A DNA stretch of 48,281 nucleotides. Origin: an uncultured Bacteroides sp. Its GTDB lineage: Bacteria; Bacteroidota; Bacteroidia; Bacteroidales; Bacteroidaceae. The position numbers were made by a program, and so were the translations under genes. This document shows positions 1 to 9,696 of the stretch, one piece after another (within the stretch, counting starts at the first letter, position 1; every line of letters begins with the position of its first letter). The notes beneath the pieces are model-generated. The model searched no databases and was not told where the DNA came from. It was given only the letters and a program-made list of their open reading frames with translations. The stretch spans positions 1 to 48,281 of the forward strand of contig CAAEFE010000127.1 in assembly GCA_900755095.1 (NCBI GenBank), written 5' to 3'.

Positions 1-83
1 AAAGCGTGCTTTCTTTTGATTTTACCTGTTCCGGTAAGGGTAAACCTTTTTTTAGAACCGGAGTTAGTCTTCATCTTTGGCAT
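1..83 (-). CDS. rpmI: 50S ribosomal protein L35 (3' part outside window)
   Basis: The minus strand begins [14 protein letters not shown] and continues [14 protein letters not shown], the conserved N-terminus of bacterial ribosomal protein L35. Only the first 27 codons are present because the window ends. It lies 68 bases after infC in the same direction, the classic thrS-infC-rpmI-rplT order, so it is very probably co-transcribed with them. The start is the ATG just before the conserved PKMKT sequence. Confidence 0.93.
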   Translation of the reverse strand, partial: MPKMKTNSGSKKRFTLTGTGKIKRKHA

Positions 84-151
84 CTTACTTGTTTTTAAAT
101 TATTAAATATATAATGGCAACGCACTATACCTGCGCGTTACGCATCCTTTC

Positions 152-763
152 TTATTCTTCACCCATTTCCGGCTTCTCTGCTTTTTGTGCAGGAGCAGCA
201 GGTTTCGGTGCTCCGGCTGTTGCAGGCTTTTTAGAAGCTTCTTTCTTTTTCGGAGAAAGCTGAATAGTCATGCGCTTACCTTCCAGTATCGGCATTTGAT
301 CTACTTTAGCGTAGTCTTCCAGATCATTTGCAAAACGAAGCAAAAGCACTTCACCTTGCTCCTTGAAAAGGATGGAGCGACCTTTAAAGAATACATAAGC
401 CTTCACCTTATCGCCATCTTCCAAAAATCCTTTAGCATGCTTCAACTTAAAGTTGTAATCATGGTCGTCTGTCTGGGGTCCGAAACGGATTTCCTTCACA
501 TTAACCTTAACCTGCTTCGCTTTCTGTTCCTTCTGACGTTTCTTTAATTGATAAAGAAATTTAGAATAATCAATAATACGACAAACAGGGGGTTGAGCAT
601 TAGGAGAAATTTCCACTAAATCCAATTCTTTTTCTTCAGCCATTTTCAGAGCCTGAAAGATTGGATATACTTTCGGTTCAATATCATCGCTTACTATGCG
701 AACTTCCTTGGCACGAATCTGTTCATTGATTCTGTATTGCCCTTTTAGAGTGTCATTCTTCAT
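152..763 (-). CDS. infC: Translation initiation factor IF-3
   Basis: IF-3 binds the 30S subunit, keeps the subunits apart and checks the initiator tRNA-start codon pairing. The 203-residue protein has the N-terminal domain (residues 8-80, with [12 protein letters not shown]), a basic linker, and the C-terminal domain from about residue 90 ([21 protein letters not shown]). An Ala/Pro/Lys-rich tail after about residue 172 is longer than in E. coli and is common in Bacteroidetes. The start is ATG, not the rare ATT of E. coli infC, with an AGGAAG stretch upstream. It lies between thrS and rpmI in one operon. Confidence 0.96.
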   Translation of the reverse strand: MKNDTLKGQYRINEQIRAKEVRIVSDDIEPKVYPIFQALKMAEEKELDLVEISPNAQPPVCRIIDYSKFLYQLKKRQKEQKAKQVKVNVKEIRFGPQTDDHDYNFKLKHAKGFLEDGDKVKAYVFFKGRSILFKEQGEVLLLRFANDLEDYAKVDQMPILEGKRMTIQLSPKKKEASKKPATAGAPKPAAPAQKAEKPEMGEE

Positions 764-835
764 TAAAAACGTTTACTTCCTAGTTTGATCTTTTTATTGT
801 TATACTAAATATTTTATTCTGAAACGGCTGCAAAG

Positions 836-2776
836 TTACCATTTATTTATCATATTCTGAACTTCTTCGTTCAAAATTTTAGCAAATTCTTCAAATTTCA
901 TGGTTCCTTTGTCACCTTCGCCTTGTCTACGAACAGAAACTTCACCATTTTCCGCCTCTTTTTCACCGACAATCAGCATATAAGGAATGCGCTTCATTTC
1001 ATTATCACGAATCTTGCGGCCGATCTTCTCGTTACGATCATCTACAATCGCACGGATTTCGTGTATTTTCAGATACATCTTCACCTGTTCTGCATATTCA
1101 TTGAACTTCTCACTGATCGGCAGAATAACTACCTGTTCCGGTGTCAGCCACAATGGGAACTTACCGGCAGTGTGCTCAATCAATACAGCAACAAAACGTT
1201 CCATTGATCCGAACGGAGCACGGTGAATCATCACCGGACGATGCTTCTGATTATCAGAGCCCATATATTCAAGTTCAAAGCGTTCCGGCAAGTTGTAGTC
1301 AACCTGGATAGTACCCAGCTGCCAACGACGACCGATAGCGTCTTTCACCATAAAGTCAAGCTTAGGACCATAAAAAGCAGCTTCTCCATACTCAATCTTA
1401 GCAGGCAAGCCCTTCTCCGCACAAGCCTCGATAATAGCCTGTTCCGCTTTTTCCCAGTTATCATCGCTACCAATATACTTTTCACGGTTCACTTTATCAC
1501 GCAAAGATATCTGTGCTTCAAAATTCTGGAAATCCATAGAACGGAACACAATAGATATAATATCCATCACACGAAGGAACTCATCTTTCACCTGCTCCGG
1601 ACGACAGAAGATATGCGCATCATCCTGCGTAAAGCTACGAACACGAGTTAAACCATGTAACTCTCCACTTTGTTCATAACGACAAACCGTACCAAATTCA
1701 GCTATACGCAACGGAAGGTCTTTATAAGAACGTGGGAAGTTTTTGTAAATCTCACAGTGGTGAGGACAGTTCATTGGTTTCAAGAAATACTCTTCCCCCT
1801 CTTCCGGAGTATGGATAGGTTGGAAAGCATCCTTGCCATATTTTGCATAGTGACCCGAAGTCACATACAGCAACTTATTACCGATTGGCGGAGTAATCAC
1901 CTCCTGATAATCGTAACGTGTCTGGATACGACGTAAGAACTCCTGCAGACGCAGACGCAATGCAGTACCTTTCGGCAACCACATAGGAAGTCCCTTACCT
2001 ACAGTTTCGGAGAACATAAACAACTGCATCTCCTTACCAATCTTACGATGGTCACGCTTCTTCGCTTCTTCCAATAACACCAGATATTCATCCAGCATTT
2101 TCTTCTTCGGGAACGTGATACCATAAATACGAGTCAGCATCTTACGATCTTCATGACCACGCCAATAAGCACCAGCCACTGAAGTCAACTTAATAGCCTT
2201 GATCGGAGCAGTCGTCATCAAGTGAGGACCACGACAAAGGTCAGTAAATGCACCCTGGGTATAAGTCGTAATGTGTCCGTCTTCCAGTTCAGAAATCAAT
2301 TCACATTTATATGTTTCGCCACGGTCACCAAACATTTTCAGAGCATCCGTTTTTGCGATGCTTTTTCTGACTACGTCTTCTTTCTTTGCAGCCAGTTCCA
2401 ACATTTTAGCTTCAATGGCAGGAAGGTCGCTTTCTTTAATTACCGCTTCACCCGGATCCACATCATAGTAGAATCCGTTTTCAATAGCCGGTCCGATACC
2501 AAACTGGATACCCGGATAAAGTTCCTGCAAAGCTTCCGCCAACAAGTGTGCACTTGTATGCCAGAATGCATGCTTACCTTCTTCATCATCCCATTTATAA
2601 AGAACGAAATTAGCATCTTCATTAATAGGACGTCCTAAATCATAAGTCTCGCCGTTCACGCCACATGCCAGCACTTCCTGTGCCAGACGCGAGCTGATAC
2701 TTTCAGCAATCTGTAAACCGTTCACTCCTTCGTTATACTCACGAACGGAGCCATCGGGAAATGTTATCTTTATCAT
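836..2776 (-). CDS. thrS: Threonyl-tRNA synthetase
   Basis: This enzyme charges tRNA-Thr. The 646-residue protein has the full domain set: an N-terminal TGS domain (1-60), an editing domain with H73-T-S-A-H77, the class II catalytic core with the zinc-site segment [10 protein letters not shown], motif 2 ([17 protein letters not shown]), motif 3 ([11 protein letters not shown]), and a C-terminal anticodon-binding domain. The length is normal. It is the first gene of the thrS-infC-rpmI group; the preceding TPR gene ends 82 bases upstream on the same strand. No leader structure like the E. coli thrS operator was recognised in that short gap. Confidence 0.97.
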   Translation of the reverse strand: MIKITFPDGSVREYNEGVNGLQIAESISSRLAQEVLACGVNGETYDLGRPINEDANFVLYKWDDEEGKHAFWHTSAHLLAEALQELYPGIQFGIGPAIENGFYYDVDPGEAVIKESDLPAIEAKMLELAAKKEDVVRKSIAKTDALKMFGDRGETYKCELISELEDGHITTYTQGAFTDLCRGPHLMTTAPIKAIKLTSVAGAYWRGHEDRKMLTRIYGITFPKKKMLDEYLVLLEEAKKRDHRKIGKEMQLFMFSETVGKGLPMWLPKGTALRLRLQEFLRRIQTRYDYQEVITPPIGNKLLYVTSGHYAKYGKDAFQPIHTPEEGEEYFLKPMNCPHHCEIYKNFPRSYKDLPLRIAEFGTVCRYEQSGELHGLTRVRSFTQDDAHIFCRPEQVKDEFLRVMDIISIVFRSMDFQNFEAQISLRDKVNREKYIGSDDNWEKAEQAIIEACAEKGLPAKIEYGEAAFYGPKLDFMVKDAIGRRWQLGTIQVDYNLPERFELEYMGSDNQKHRPVMIHRAPFGSMERFVAVLIEHTAGKFPLWLTPEQVVILPISEKFNEYAEQVKMYLKIHEIRAIVDDRNEKIGRKIRDNEMKRIPYMLIVGEKEAENGEVSVRRQGEGDKGTMKFEEFAKILNEEVQNMINKW

Positions 2777-2858
2777 AATATGATGATGTTATATTTTCAT
2801 AATTTGAACGCAAAAGTAACTAAATCTTTTGAGTTTTCTATTTTTTATCAAAAAAATG

Positions 2859-4889
2859 TTATTCCGATTGATCTGTAAAACGTTTGATAACATTATAAGC
2901 AGAAACAATCCCCAACTCACCGGCTTTACTCAAATCTGAAATGCCCAGCTTATTATTTCCTAAGAAAATATGAGTCAGTCCACGATTGAAATAAGCATCC
3001 GCAAAATCAGGATTTAGCTCGATCGCCTTATCGTAGTCAATAATTGCGGCACGGTAATCTTTCAACATGGCAGAAACATTAGCACGATTATAATATGCGT
3101 ACACAAAGTCCGGAGCCAGATTAATCACCTTATCCAAGTCTTTTCTGACCACTTCATAATCTACTGCGGTAATCTCCTTACGCTTATTATCACCCGGAAC
3201 AACATCTGTTTCGACAGCTTGTTCAGCCTTCTGATACTCCAACTGTTTACAACGGATCAGCGCACGCATAAAATATGCCGGGAAGAAATCACCATCCAGT
3301 AAGATCGTCTGGGTCAAATCAGAAACCGCACTCGAGAAGTCCTGCACCAGATAAAAATCAATCGCACGGGCAAAACGTTTCGAAGCATTCTTGTCATCTT
3401 CCACAATCGCCGATGTGTGTGTATCAATCAAGGCAAAATGCACCTTCACCTGTTCTTCCGTCAACGGAGCTTCCATATTTGTGATACGAAGACGTTTCGG
3501 AAGTATACCCGTACGGTTCAAGTCTTCAATATATTTGTGGAAGTTCACCGAACGTTTCACGTCACTCATCTTCTCATAATAAGTCAAAGCGAACATCGGT
3601 TCCAGCGTTATATTTACATTCTTATCCTGCACACGACCACGATAATCACTTGTATAGCGTTGTTCGGCTTCAGAATCATCCGCAATCACTATCTTACGAT
3701 AGTTATTCATATTCTTATCGGATTTCTTACGGGTCTTCTCTCCGCCTTCCTCATCATTCTCCTTATCCTTGTTCTGTGCTACATCTTTGTTCGTCACACC
3801 GTTCTGCTTGTCGATCTGCGCCTTCATGACTTTAAATTCATCCTGCTCCGCACCCTTCTTATCTCCAATCTTTCTGCGAGCTTCCGAACGCTGATAGTAT
3901 CCGGCCAGGAAGTTCGGATACTGATTGATAACAGTTGTGTAATCTTGTATAGCCCCGCGATAATCACCCGTTTGCGCACGCAGCAAACCACGGTTAAAGA
4001 CAGCCATCATATTATCCGGCTCCATCTTGATAACAAAGTCGAAGTCTTCGATAGCCCGGTTATCATCTCCTACCTGTGCACGTAACAAACCGCGGTTATA
4101 ATGACCGATAAAGTTATTCGGATCAATATCCAATGCCAGATCATAATCGCTCATGGCACCTCTTAAATTATTCTGATGAAAACGAGCCAATGCACGGTTT
4201 ATATAATTTCCAGCATTCTTAGCACTCAACGGAATAGCACGGTTGAAATCCGCTTCCGCTTCCGCATACTTAGCCTGTTGTAATTTAACAATCGCTCTTG
4301 CAGCCCAAGCATCCGGATCATATTTATCCAGTTCAAGCGCCTTATTGAAGTCATTCAAGGCAGCAATCGTATCTTTCTGTTGTAAAGACACTTCCCCCCT
4401 CATCAAATAAGCACGGGTATAGCGTGGAGACACCTTCAACAAGCTTTCCAAATCCTCTTTCGCAGCATTATAATCCTTCTTCTGGATATGAGATAATGTC
4501 AGGTTATGCCATAAAGTAATATTCTCCGGATCATAATGCAATGCTTTCTTATAATCCTCAATCGCTCCATCAAATTTACTCTGACGAATCCTTGCCAAAC
4601 CACGAATCTGATAAGCACCCACCACAAATGGATTACGTTGGATAGCTGCATCACAGTCTGCTTCAGCACCCTGAAAATCCTCCAGATTCAGTTTAGCCAA
4701 TGCCCTGAAGAAATAAGGTTCATACAGATAAGGCTTAGCGTTAATAACCTGGTTAAAATACTGAATAGAAAGTACATAGTCCTCAAAATAAAGAGCGTTT
4801 CGGGCAATAGTCATCACCCGATCCGTATTTATTTGAGCACACACCAGCGTTGGGAACAGTAATAAAACTGTTAAGATTCTTTTTATCAT
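2859..4889 (-). CDS. Secreted tetratricopeptide-repeat protein
   Basis: The 676-residue protein has a Sec signal peptide (first 18 residues, ending VCAQ; no lipobox cysteine in place). TPR repeats run from about residue 20 to 345 in tandem units ending in patterns such as AIEDYKKALHYDPENITLW and AMSDYDLALDIDPNNFIGHY. A charged low-complexity linker rich in K, D and E follows (about 350-390), then a non-TPR stretch, and further TPRs near the C-terminus. TPR proteins are scaffolds, so no enzyme activity is expected; a periplasmic assembly role is inference. It lies between def and thrS, all on the minus strand. Confidence 0.85.
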   Translation of the reverse strand: MIKRILTVLLLFPTLVCAQINTDRVMTIARNALYFEDYVLSIQYFNQVINAKPYLYEPYFFRALAKLNLEDFQGAEADCDAAIQRNPFVVGAYQIRGLARIRQSKFDGAIEDYKKALHYDPENITLWHNLTLSHIQKKDYNAAKEDLESLLKVSPRYTRAYLMRGEVSLQQKDTIAALNDFNKALELDKYDPDAWAARAIVKLQQAKYAEAEADFNRAIPLSAKNAGNYINRALARFHQNNLRGAMSDYDLALDIDPNNFIGHYNRGLLRAQVGDDNRAIEDFDFVIKMEPDNMMAVFNRGLLRAQTGDYRGAIQDYTTVINQYPNFLAGYYQRSEARRKIGDKKGAEQDEFKVMKAQIDKQNGVTNKDVAQNKDKENDEEGGEKTRKKSDKNMNNYRKIVIADDSEAEQRYTSDYRGRVQDKNVNITLEPMFALTYYEKMSDVKRSVNFHKYIEDLNRTGILPKRLRITNMEAPLTEEQVKVHFALIDTHTSAIVEDDKNASKRFARAIDFYLVQDFSSAVSDLTQTILLDGDFFPAYFMRALIRCKQLEYQKAEQAVETDVVPGDNKRKEITAVDYEVVRKDLDKVINLAPDFVYAYYNRANVSAMLKDYRAAIIDYDKAIELNPDFADAYFNRGLTHIFLGNNKLGISDLSKAGELGIVSAYNVIKRFTDQSE

Positions 4890-4965
4890 TGATATTTTAT
4901 GCTTGTAAACGAAGCAAAAATAATGCTTTTCGCTTACTTAACAGGGATATAAACGTTTTTTATCT

Positions 4966-5520
4966 TTATTTCACCTGTTTCATCTTATATGAACTGCGCG
5001 CTTTCCCCTTCAACATCGTATTCAGCTTTCCTTTAATCATCTGCTTACGAAGCGGTGAGATATGGTCGATGAACATCTTACCATCCAAATGATCGAACTC
5101 ATGTTGCATCACCCGAGCCAGATAACCTTCCACCTCTTCCTCATGCTCCACAAAATTCTCGTCCATATATTTCACGCGAATTTTATCACCTCTCTTCACT
5201 GTTTCGTGAATACCGGGAAGGCTTAAGCATCCCTCTTCCATATTCACTTCTTCCCCTCCTACTTCCAAAATATGAGGATTGATATACGCCTTATTAAAGT
5301 CTTTAAATTCAGGATATTCCTCCGAAAGCGGATCCAATGTAATCGTAACCACACGAATAGGCAAACCAATCTGTGGAGCAGCCAATCCTACACCGTCCGC
5401 ATGTACCATTGTTTCGAACATGTTCTCAATCAACTCTTTCAGATTCGGATAATCCGGTGTTATGTCCTCTGCAACCTTTCTCAATACAGGTTGACCATAT
5501 ACATAAATAGGTAAAATCAT
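4966..5520 (-). CDS. def: Peptide deformylase
   Basis: This metalloenzyme removes the formyl group from the N-terminal methionine of new proteins. All three signature motifs are visible: G43-V-G-L-A-A-P-Q-I-G52, E96-G-C98-L-S (metal-ligand cysteine) and H140-E141-F-D-H144 (two histidine ligands and the catalytic glutamate). At 184 residues it has the usual length. It lies 45 bases after ruvX in the same direction and 76 bases before the TPR gene, so the three are probably one transcript. Confidence 0.96.
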   Translation of the reverse strand: MILPIYVYGQPVLRKVAEDITPDYPNLKELIENMFETMVHADGVGLAAPQIGLPIRVVTITLDPLSEEYPEFKDFNKAYINPHILEVGGEEVNMEEGCLSLPGIHETVKRGDKIRVKYMDENFVEHEEEVEGYLARVMQHEFDHLDGKMFIDHISPLRKQMIKGKLNTMLKGKARSSYKMKQVK

Positions 5521-5565
5521 ACTTTTATACTCTACTAAAAAATTAAGTTATTCTTATGTCCTATA

Positions 5566-5982
5566 CTAAAAACGTTTACTCTCCAAATATGTTTGCAAAA
5601 TAATAGTAGCACTTATTTCGTCCACCAATGCCTTGTTTTGGCGGTCTTTTTTCTTCAAACCTGCCTCCAGCATGGTACGGTGTGCAAGAACAGAAGTGAA
5701 ACGTTCGTCCACATATTCGACCGGAAGGTCCGGATAACGCTTTTTCAGCGAACGAACAAAAGGCTCTATATTCTTCATATTCTCCGAAACCTCATTATTC
5801 ATTTGCTTGGGCAACCCAATAATAATCCGCTCCACCGGTTCTTTAGCTATATATTCACCGATAAAGTTCAGAAGTTCATGCGTGGGCACCGTCGTCAATC
5901 CGTTTGCGATCAGCTGCATTGTATCGCTCACAGCTATTCCGGTACGCTTTCTTCCATAATCTATTGCTACTATTCTGCTCAT
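5566..5982 (-). CDS. ruvX: Putative Holliday junction resolvase, YqgF/RuvX family
   Basis: This small RNase H-fold protein has the family N-terminus MSRIVAIDYGRKRTGIAVSD (first acidic residue in AIDYG), a central IIGLPKQMNNEVSENM segment and the C-terminal VDERFTS and DEISATIILQTYLE segments carrying the other acidic residues. I chose the ATG giving MSRIV. A TTG three codons upstream is also in frame but less likely. The family is essential in E. coli and linked to 16S rRNA processing. It precedes def in the same orientation. Confidence 0.93.
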   Translation of the reverse strand: MSRIVAIDYGRKRTGIAVSDTMQLIANGLTTVPTHELLNFIGEYIAKEPVERIIIGLPKQMNNEVSENMKNIEPFVRSLKKRYPDLPVEYVDERFTSVLAHRTMLEAGLKKKDRQNKALVDEISATIILQTYLESKRF

Positions 5983-5997
5983 GGGGTACAAAAATAC

Positions 5998-6029
5998 AAA
6001 AAAGACGCTTCCCGTGAAAGGAAACGTCT
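5998..6029 (-). terminator. Intrinsic terminator after the OmpA-like gene
   Basis: Two 10-base arms (6003-6012 and 6020-6029, one mismatch) enclose a 7-base loop. Read on the minus strand the hairpin is followed by a run of six Ts. It lies just past the stop of the OmpA-like gene and just before ruvX. Confidence 0.8.
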
Positions 6030-6056
6030 CTTTTATTCTATTATTTCAAATGTATA

Positions 6057-7196
6057 TTATTCTTCAACAATAGCTACACGGCTTAACTTAGCATCATCAT
6101 AGAACATGTTGCCTACACCACCCTTGTAATCAACCTTCAATTGAGAAGCAGGAACACCAAATTCATTAACCATCAGGTCACGAACAGCTTCAGCTCTCTT
6201 CTTACTCAACTTCATGTTGTATTCAGCAGAACCAGTACCCTTATCAGCATATCCTGTTATAGTAAACACTTTATCAGTTGCTTTGATACCCTTAGCCATA
6301 GCTTCAATATTCATGTATTCTCTCTTGCTGATGTTGCTCTTTCCGATATTGAATACAACAACCAGACGTGGAACGAATCCAGCTTCTTTCTTAACGATCA
6401 CTTCAGGTTTCTTGTTACGAGCTTCAACCAAGTCACGTTTCAAAGATTCGTTTTCACCCTTCAAAGCGTTCACTCTGTCTCTCATGTCGTTCAACTGGCT
6501 TTCCGGAACCATTGGTACAGTAGGAACAGCATCCCAACCACGTTTCTTAAACTTGTAAGTAACACCTACAGTCAGACCAGCCAATCCTTCAGGACCTGAA
6601 TTGCCGAATGCGCCTTTCATCAAAAGTCCACGCAATTCAACGTTAAGATCCAAAGCAGAAGACAAACGGAAACGGTTGATCAAACCGGCATTGATACCCA
6701 GTTCGTCATAACCTGCACCTTTTCCTGAATGTACAAATCCAGCTCCTGCATAAGGAATGAATGAATACAGACGATCTTCTCTATAACCACAAATCATATT
6801 GGAAAGATTCAGCATTACATCTCCATGGAAGTTCATCACATTCCACTTTTCTTTGTAGTAGCCATTAGAATACTGTCCTCCGTCTACAAGCGGACCATTA
6901 GCATTAGGAGTAGCACCTTTAGCCTGAAGCCCGTTGTAAGCTACACGTAATCCGATACCCGGAGTAAACCACTTACCTACAGCAATGTCAAGTGCCGGAG
7001 CAAGACGTTTTCCGAAGTCAGCTTTACCATCATTGTCGCCAAAATACATTTGTGCGCCAACGCCACCACTAATAAACCAGTTAGCACCAAAGCGATTTGT
7101 TTCCACTCTATAACTCTTTGCTGCATTTTCTTTTTCTTGTGCAGGCAGACATACAGAGACTGCTGCCAATAAAATAAACAATAAACCCTTTTTCAT
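6057..7196 (-). CDS. OmpA-like outer-membrane protein
   Basis: The 379-residue protein has a Sec signal peptide (residues 1-20, ending CLPAQ), a predicted beta-barrel of alternating polar and aromatic strands (about 25-215), a short coiled coil (about 230-262, QLNDMRDRVNALKGENESL) and a C-terminal OmpA peptidoglycan-binding domain (about 270-379) with ITGYADKGTGSAEYNMKLSKKRAEAV. It should anchor the outer membrane to peptidoglycan. It has its own promoter and terminator, consistent with an abundant, separately expressed porin-like protein. Confidence 0.93.
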   Translation of the reverse strand: MKKGLLFILLAAVSVCLPAQEKENAAKSYRVETNRFGANWFISGGVGAQMYFGDNDGKADFGKRLAPALDIAVGKWFTPGIGLRVAYNGLQAKGATPNANGPLVDGGQYSNGYYKEKWNVMNFHGDVMLNLSNMICGYREDRLYSFIPYAGAGFVHSGKGAGYDELGINAGLINRFRLSSALDLNVELRGLLMKGAFGNSGPEGLAGLTVGVTYKFKKRGWDAVPTVPMVPESQLNDMRDRVNALKGENESLKRDLVEARNKKPEVIVKKEAGFVPRLVVVFNIGKSNISKREYMNIEAMAKGIKATDKVFTITGYADKGTGSAEYNMKLSKKRAEAVRDLMVNEFGVPASQLKVDYKGGVGNMFYDDAKLSRVAIVEE

Positions 7197-7313
7197 CTCA
7201 ATTTATTTTAGTAAATAATATATTTCAATTGTCTTACAGGCTAGATACACAACCCAAATGTTCCACACCTGACTAAGAGACAATAAACGTCATCCTTTCT
7301 TCTAAAATTAGTG

Positions 7314-7345
7314 CAAATATAGATATTTAATATAACACAAACAAA
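7314..7345 (-). promoter_or_regulatory. Bacteroides promoter for the OmpA-like gene
   Basis: On the minus strand there is a TTTG (7342-7345), 20 bases, then TATATTTG (7314-7321), matching the Bacteroides -33/-7 consensus. Transcription would start near 7307, leaving a leader of about 110 bases before the OmpA-like gene. Confidence 0.75.
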
Positions 7346-7449
7346 AAAACACGTAAATTTTCATTCATTCATAGAATTTTATAGAGCGATAAAAGTGTAA
7401 TATAACTTCAGAAGGCATCTGAAGGGGTTTGTTGTGGAAGAATTAAAAC

Positions 7450-7489
7450 AAAAAAATAGTCAGTGATGAAATTAGATCACTGACTATTT
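7450..7489 (-). terminator. Strong intrinsic terminator after the sulfation operon
   Basis: A perfect 14-bp stem (7454-7467 with 7476-7489) and an 8-base loop are followed on the minus strand by a T-rich tail (TTTTTTTGTTTT). It ends the cys/sulfotransferase/PCMD operon. With the promoter at 7314-7345 it accounts for the 317-base gap between the OmpA-like and PCMD genes. Confidence 0.88.
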
Positions 7490-7513
7490 CTATTCTTTGT
7501 CTATATACTTTAG

Positions 7514-8485
7514 TTAATATACCAGTTTTACATTGTCAATCCACAGTGTATTTCCCGGAGAACCGATATAGGCTCCTCCATGACTGGACGTGAACTGAAG
7601 ACACATATGAGTCGGAACATCATTTTCATCTCCCCAGGCCACTTCATGAATAGGCACGCTTTCACCCTTACTGTTCACCGTATAACTTTCAGTCACCTGC
7701 AAACGCATCATGTGCGACTTATATTCCGGACGATTCGTGATGTCACCGTACATAATCTCATAGGTCGCATTATTTTTCCAGTCCGTCGAATGATAGTAAT
7801 AAGTCACCATAGTCCCTATCCGTTTTGCATACACATTTCCATTGGCATCTTCCCAACGTTTTTGCAGAAGCAGGATAGCTGCCGGATAATCTTTTCCGGG
7901 AACATCCGTAATCTTGCTGAAACCGGTAGCGCGAATACGGTTCTCTCGGTCGGACATCTTCACTTTATAGTCAAACTGAAGAGCCACCGGTTTTTTGGTA
8001 AACGGAATACCGGTCTGCAACATTTTCTGTGGGTTTTTAGTACCCTTAATCGGCTCATGCACCGAACCGGTAAAGACAGAGCCAGCCGCCAACACCGTAA
8101 TATTAACCAGTCCCAACACTTTCACACTCTCCATGCGCGTATCCAAACGGGCGCAATATCCATCTCCCCGCTTCTCCGGGAATACCGAAGTATTAGTTTT
8201 CGTAATACCGGCAACTTTCGCCATCACATTTGAAGTAGCCCAAGGCGATCCGCCCATATTCTTATAAACCTGATCTCCCTTAATTACCGTCGTCGGCCCT
8301 ATCGCATATACATTCTTTGTATTCCCACCGATAATGCTCGATTCCTTTATCTGACGGTCCACCCATTGATCCATGTCCCCAAAAGGAAGCATTTCAACTT
8401 TATGTTGCGCCATCAAAGACAAGGAAGAAATAAATGCAACGAAACCTGTCATCAACAGGCGATGAACGCTTTTCTGAATCATCAA
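7514..8485 (-). CDS. Secreted PCMD-domain protein (putative carbohydrate-metabolism domain)
   Basis: The 323-residue protein has a signal peptide (first 26 residues, ending SLMAQ) and a body resembling the PCMD family of Bacteroidetes, a beta-rich domain with a characteristic end (AYIGSPGNTLWIDNVKLVY). PCMD proteins are mostly extracytoplasmic and their biochemistry is largely unproven. It is the last gene of the sulfation operon, 22 bases after the sulfotransferase and before a strong terminator. That placement suggests it acts on, binds or helps export a sulfonated product, which is inference. Confidence 0.75.
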   Translation of the reverse strand: MMIQKSVHRLLMTGFVAFISSLSLMAQHKVEMLPFGDMDQWVDRQIKESSIIGGNTKNVYAIGPTTVIKGDQVYKNMGGSPWATSNVMAKVAGITKTNTSVFPEKRGDGYCARLDTRMESVKVLGLVNITVLAAGSVFTGSVHEPIKGTKNPQKMLQTGIPFTKKPVALQFDYKVKMSDRENRIRATGFSKITDVPGKDYPAAILLLQKRWEDANGNVYAKRIGTMVTYYYHSTDWKNNATYEIMYGDITNRPEYKSHMMRLQVTESYTVNSKGESVPIHEVAWGDENDVPTHMCLQFTSSHGGAYIGSPGNTLWIDNVKLVY

Positions 8486-8507
8486 TACTTTTCCTTTCTT
8501 TTTCTTC

Positions 8508-9614
8508 TTATAAATTATAATCCCATTGTTTCAAAGCAAAATCCCAGTTCTCTTCTACCAAACGAATCGTACGGTCGTCATATTTATACTTATTCTTCTT
8601 ATATCCCTTCTTTCCGCCCACATATTTTTCTATATCACTACGTGCTTCGGCAAATCCGGGGATAGAAAGAGACTGATAAATATTCTCCGTCATTCCCATC
8701 GCATCCGCTTCGAAATCTTCAAATTTCACTTCCATCAAGTTACCTTCCGGAATAAATTTCTTATCCGATTCATACTTATGATAAAGTTTTGCATAGATAG
8801 AAATGATATTTTCCTCTAATTGTTCATTGCTGACATCCTGCAACTTCAACGGTTGAATCGTATTTGTAAAGAAACTGCGTGTAGATTCGAATACGGTATA
8901 CGGGTTACGCATCAGGTAGATAAACTTAGCATTCGGGAACATCTTCACCAGTTCCTTCACCCTTCCGGTATGCGGAGGATTCTTGCTAAGGAATTGAGTT
9001 CCCTGGGTATTCCACAAAGAAATCTTAATCAACTTCGTGAACACCTCTTCAAACACCTTCAATTCGGCATCCGTTATATCATCAAACAAAAGATACTTAT
9101 CGGCATACTCCTGCTGATATTTCGGCAGGAACCAGAAATTATAATATGTATAAGGCATCATGTTCGACAAAGCAAACTCCTCTTCCTGGGGAAGATCCAC
9201 TGCCAGTTCCATATTATCCGTCGGACGTTTATCCGGCATCAGCCAACTCATATTCTTTTTGAAGAAAGGCTGTCCCCACATCATCAGATGAGGAAATACA
9301 GTCTGATAAGTAGTGTTATACCCAAAATGCTTGTCACAAGAGAACACATTATGCACAAATGTAGTTCCACTCCGCCAGTGTCCCAAAATGAACACCGGAT
9401 CATGCTCCAGCGGCTGATTAGCCAGCAACTTCTCGTAACGCCTGTCTTGTAATGACGCCAGTGGAGAAAGCAATCGGCACACAGCCTTCGTCAATCGGTA
9501 TTTACCTTTGTAGGCTGCGTCAATTTCACGACCGGCGGTGATAGCCTTGAATGTCTTCCAGTCAGCACCTACCAATGTATTAATCGGAAGTTTATTAAAT
9601 TCGAGTAATCCCAC
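8508..9614 (-). CDS. PAPS-dependent sulfotransferase
   Basis: The enzyme transfers sulfonate from PAPS to a hydroxyl or amine. The 368-residue protein shows the 5'-phosphosulfate loop at residues 78-85 (G-H-W-R-S-G-T-T) and the 3'-phosphate site with R236 and S244 (LMRNPYTVFESTRSFF). There is no signal peptide, so it is cytosolic. It sits directly downstream of cysD, cysN and cysC, which make PAPS. A B. thetaiotaomicron sulfotransferase in a similar PAPS cluster (BT_0416, from memory) sulfonates cholesterol and other steroids; this may be its ortholog. The 82-base gap upstream holds only a 5-bp hairpin near 9652-9665. Confidence 0.9.
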   Translation of the reverse strand: MGLLEFNKLPINTLVGADWKTFKAITAGREIDAAYKGKYRLTKAVCRLLSPLASLQDRRYEKLLANQPLEHDPVFILGHWRSGTTFVHNVFSCDKHFGYNTTYQTVFPHLMMWGQPFFKKNMSWLMPDKRPTDNMELAVDLPQEEEFALSNMMPYTYYNFWFLPKYQQEYADKYLLFDDITDAELKVFEEVFTKLIKISLWNTQGTQFLSKNPPHTGRVKELVKMFPNAKFIYLMRNPYTVFESTRSFFTNTIQPLKLQDVSNEQLEENIISIYAKLYHKYESDKKFIPEGNLMEVKFEDFEADAMGMTENIYQSLSIPGFAEARSDIEKYVGGKKGYKKNKYKYDDRTIRLVEENWDFALKQWDYNL

Positions 9615-9696
9615 TTTATTAATTAGAAATTAAGAATTAAAAATTAAAGACGACAGAATGCTGTCATTTTCAGTTTTCAATTTATTGTTGAACAAT

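Noticed and set aside
3417..4085. 222-codon plus-strand frame opposite the TPR gene
   Set aside because: The minus-strand TPR repeats and signal peptide are unambiguous; the opposite frame has no motif or start signal.
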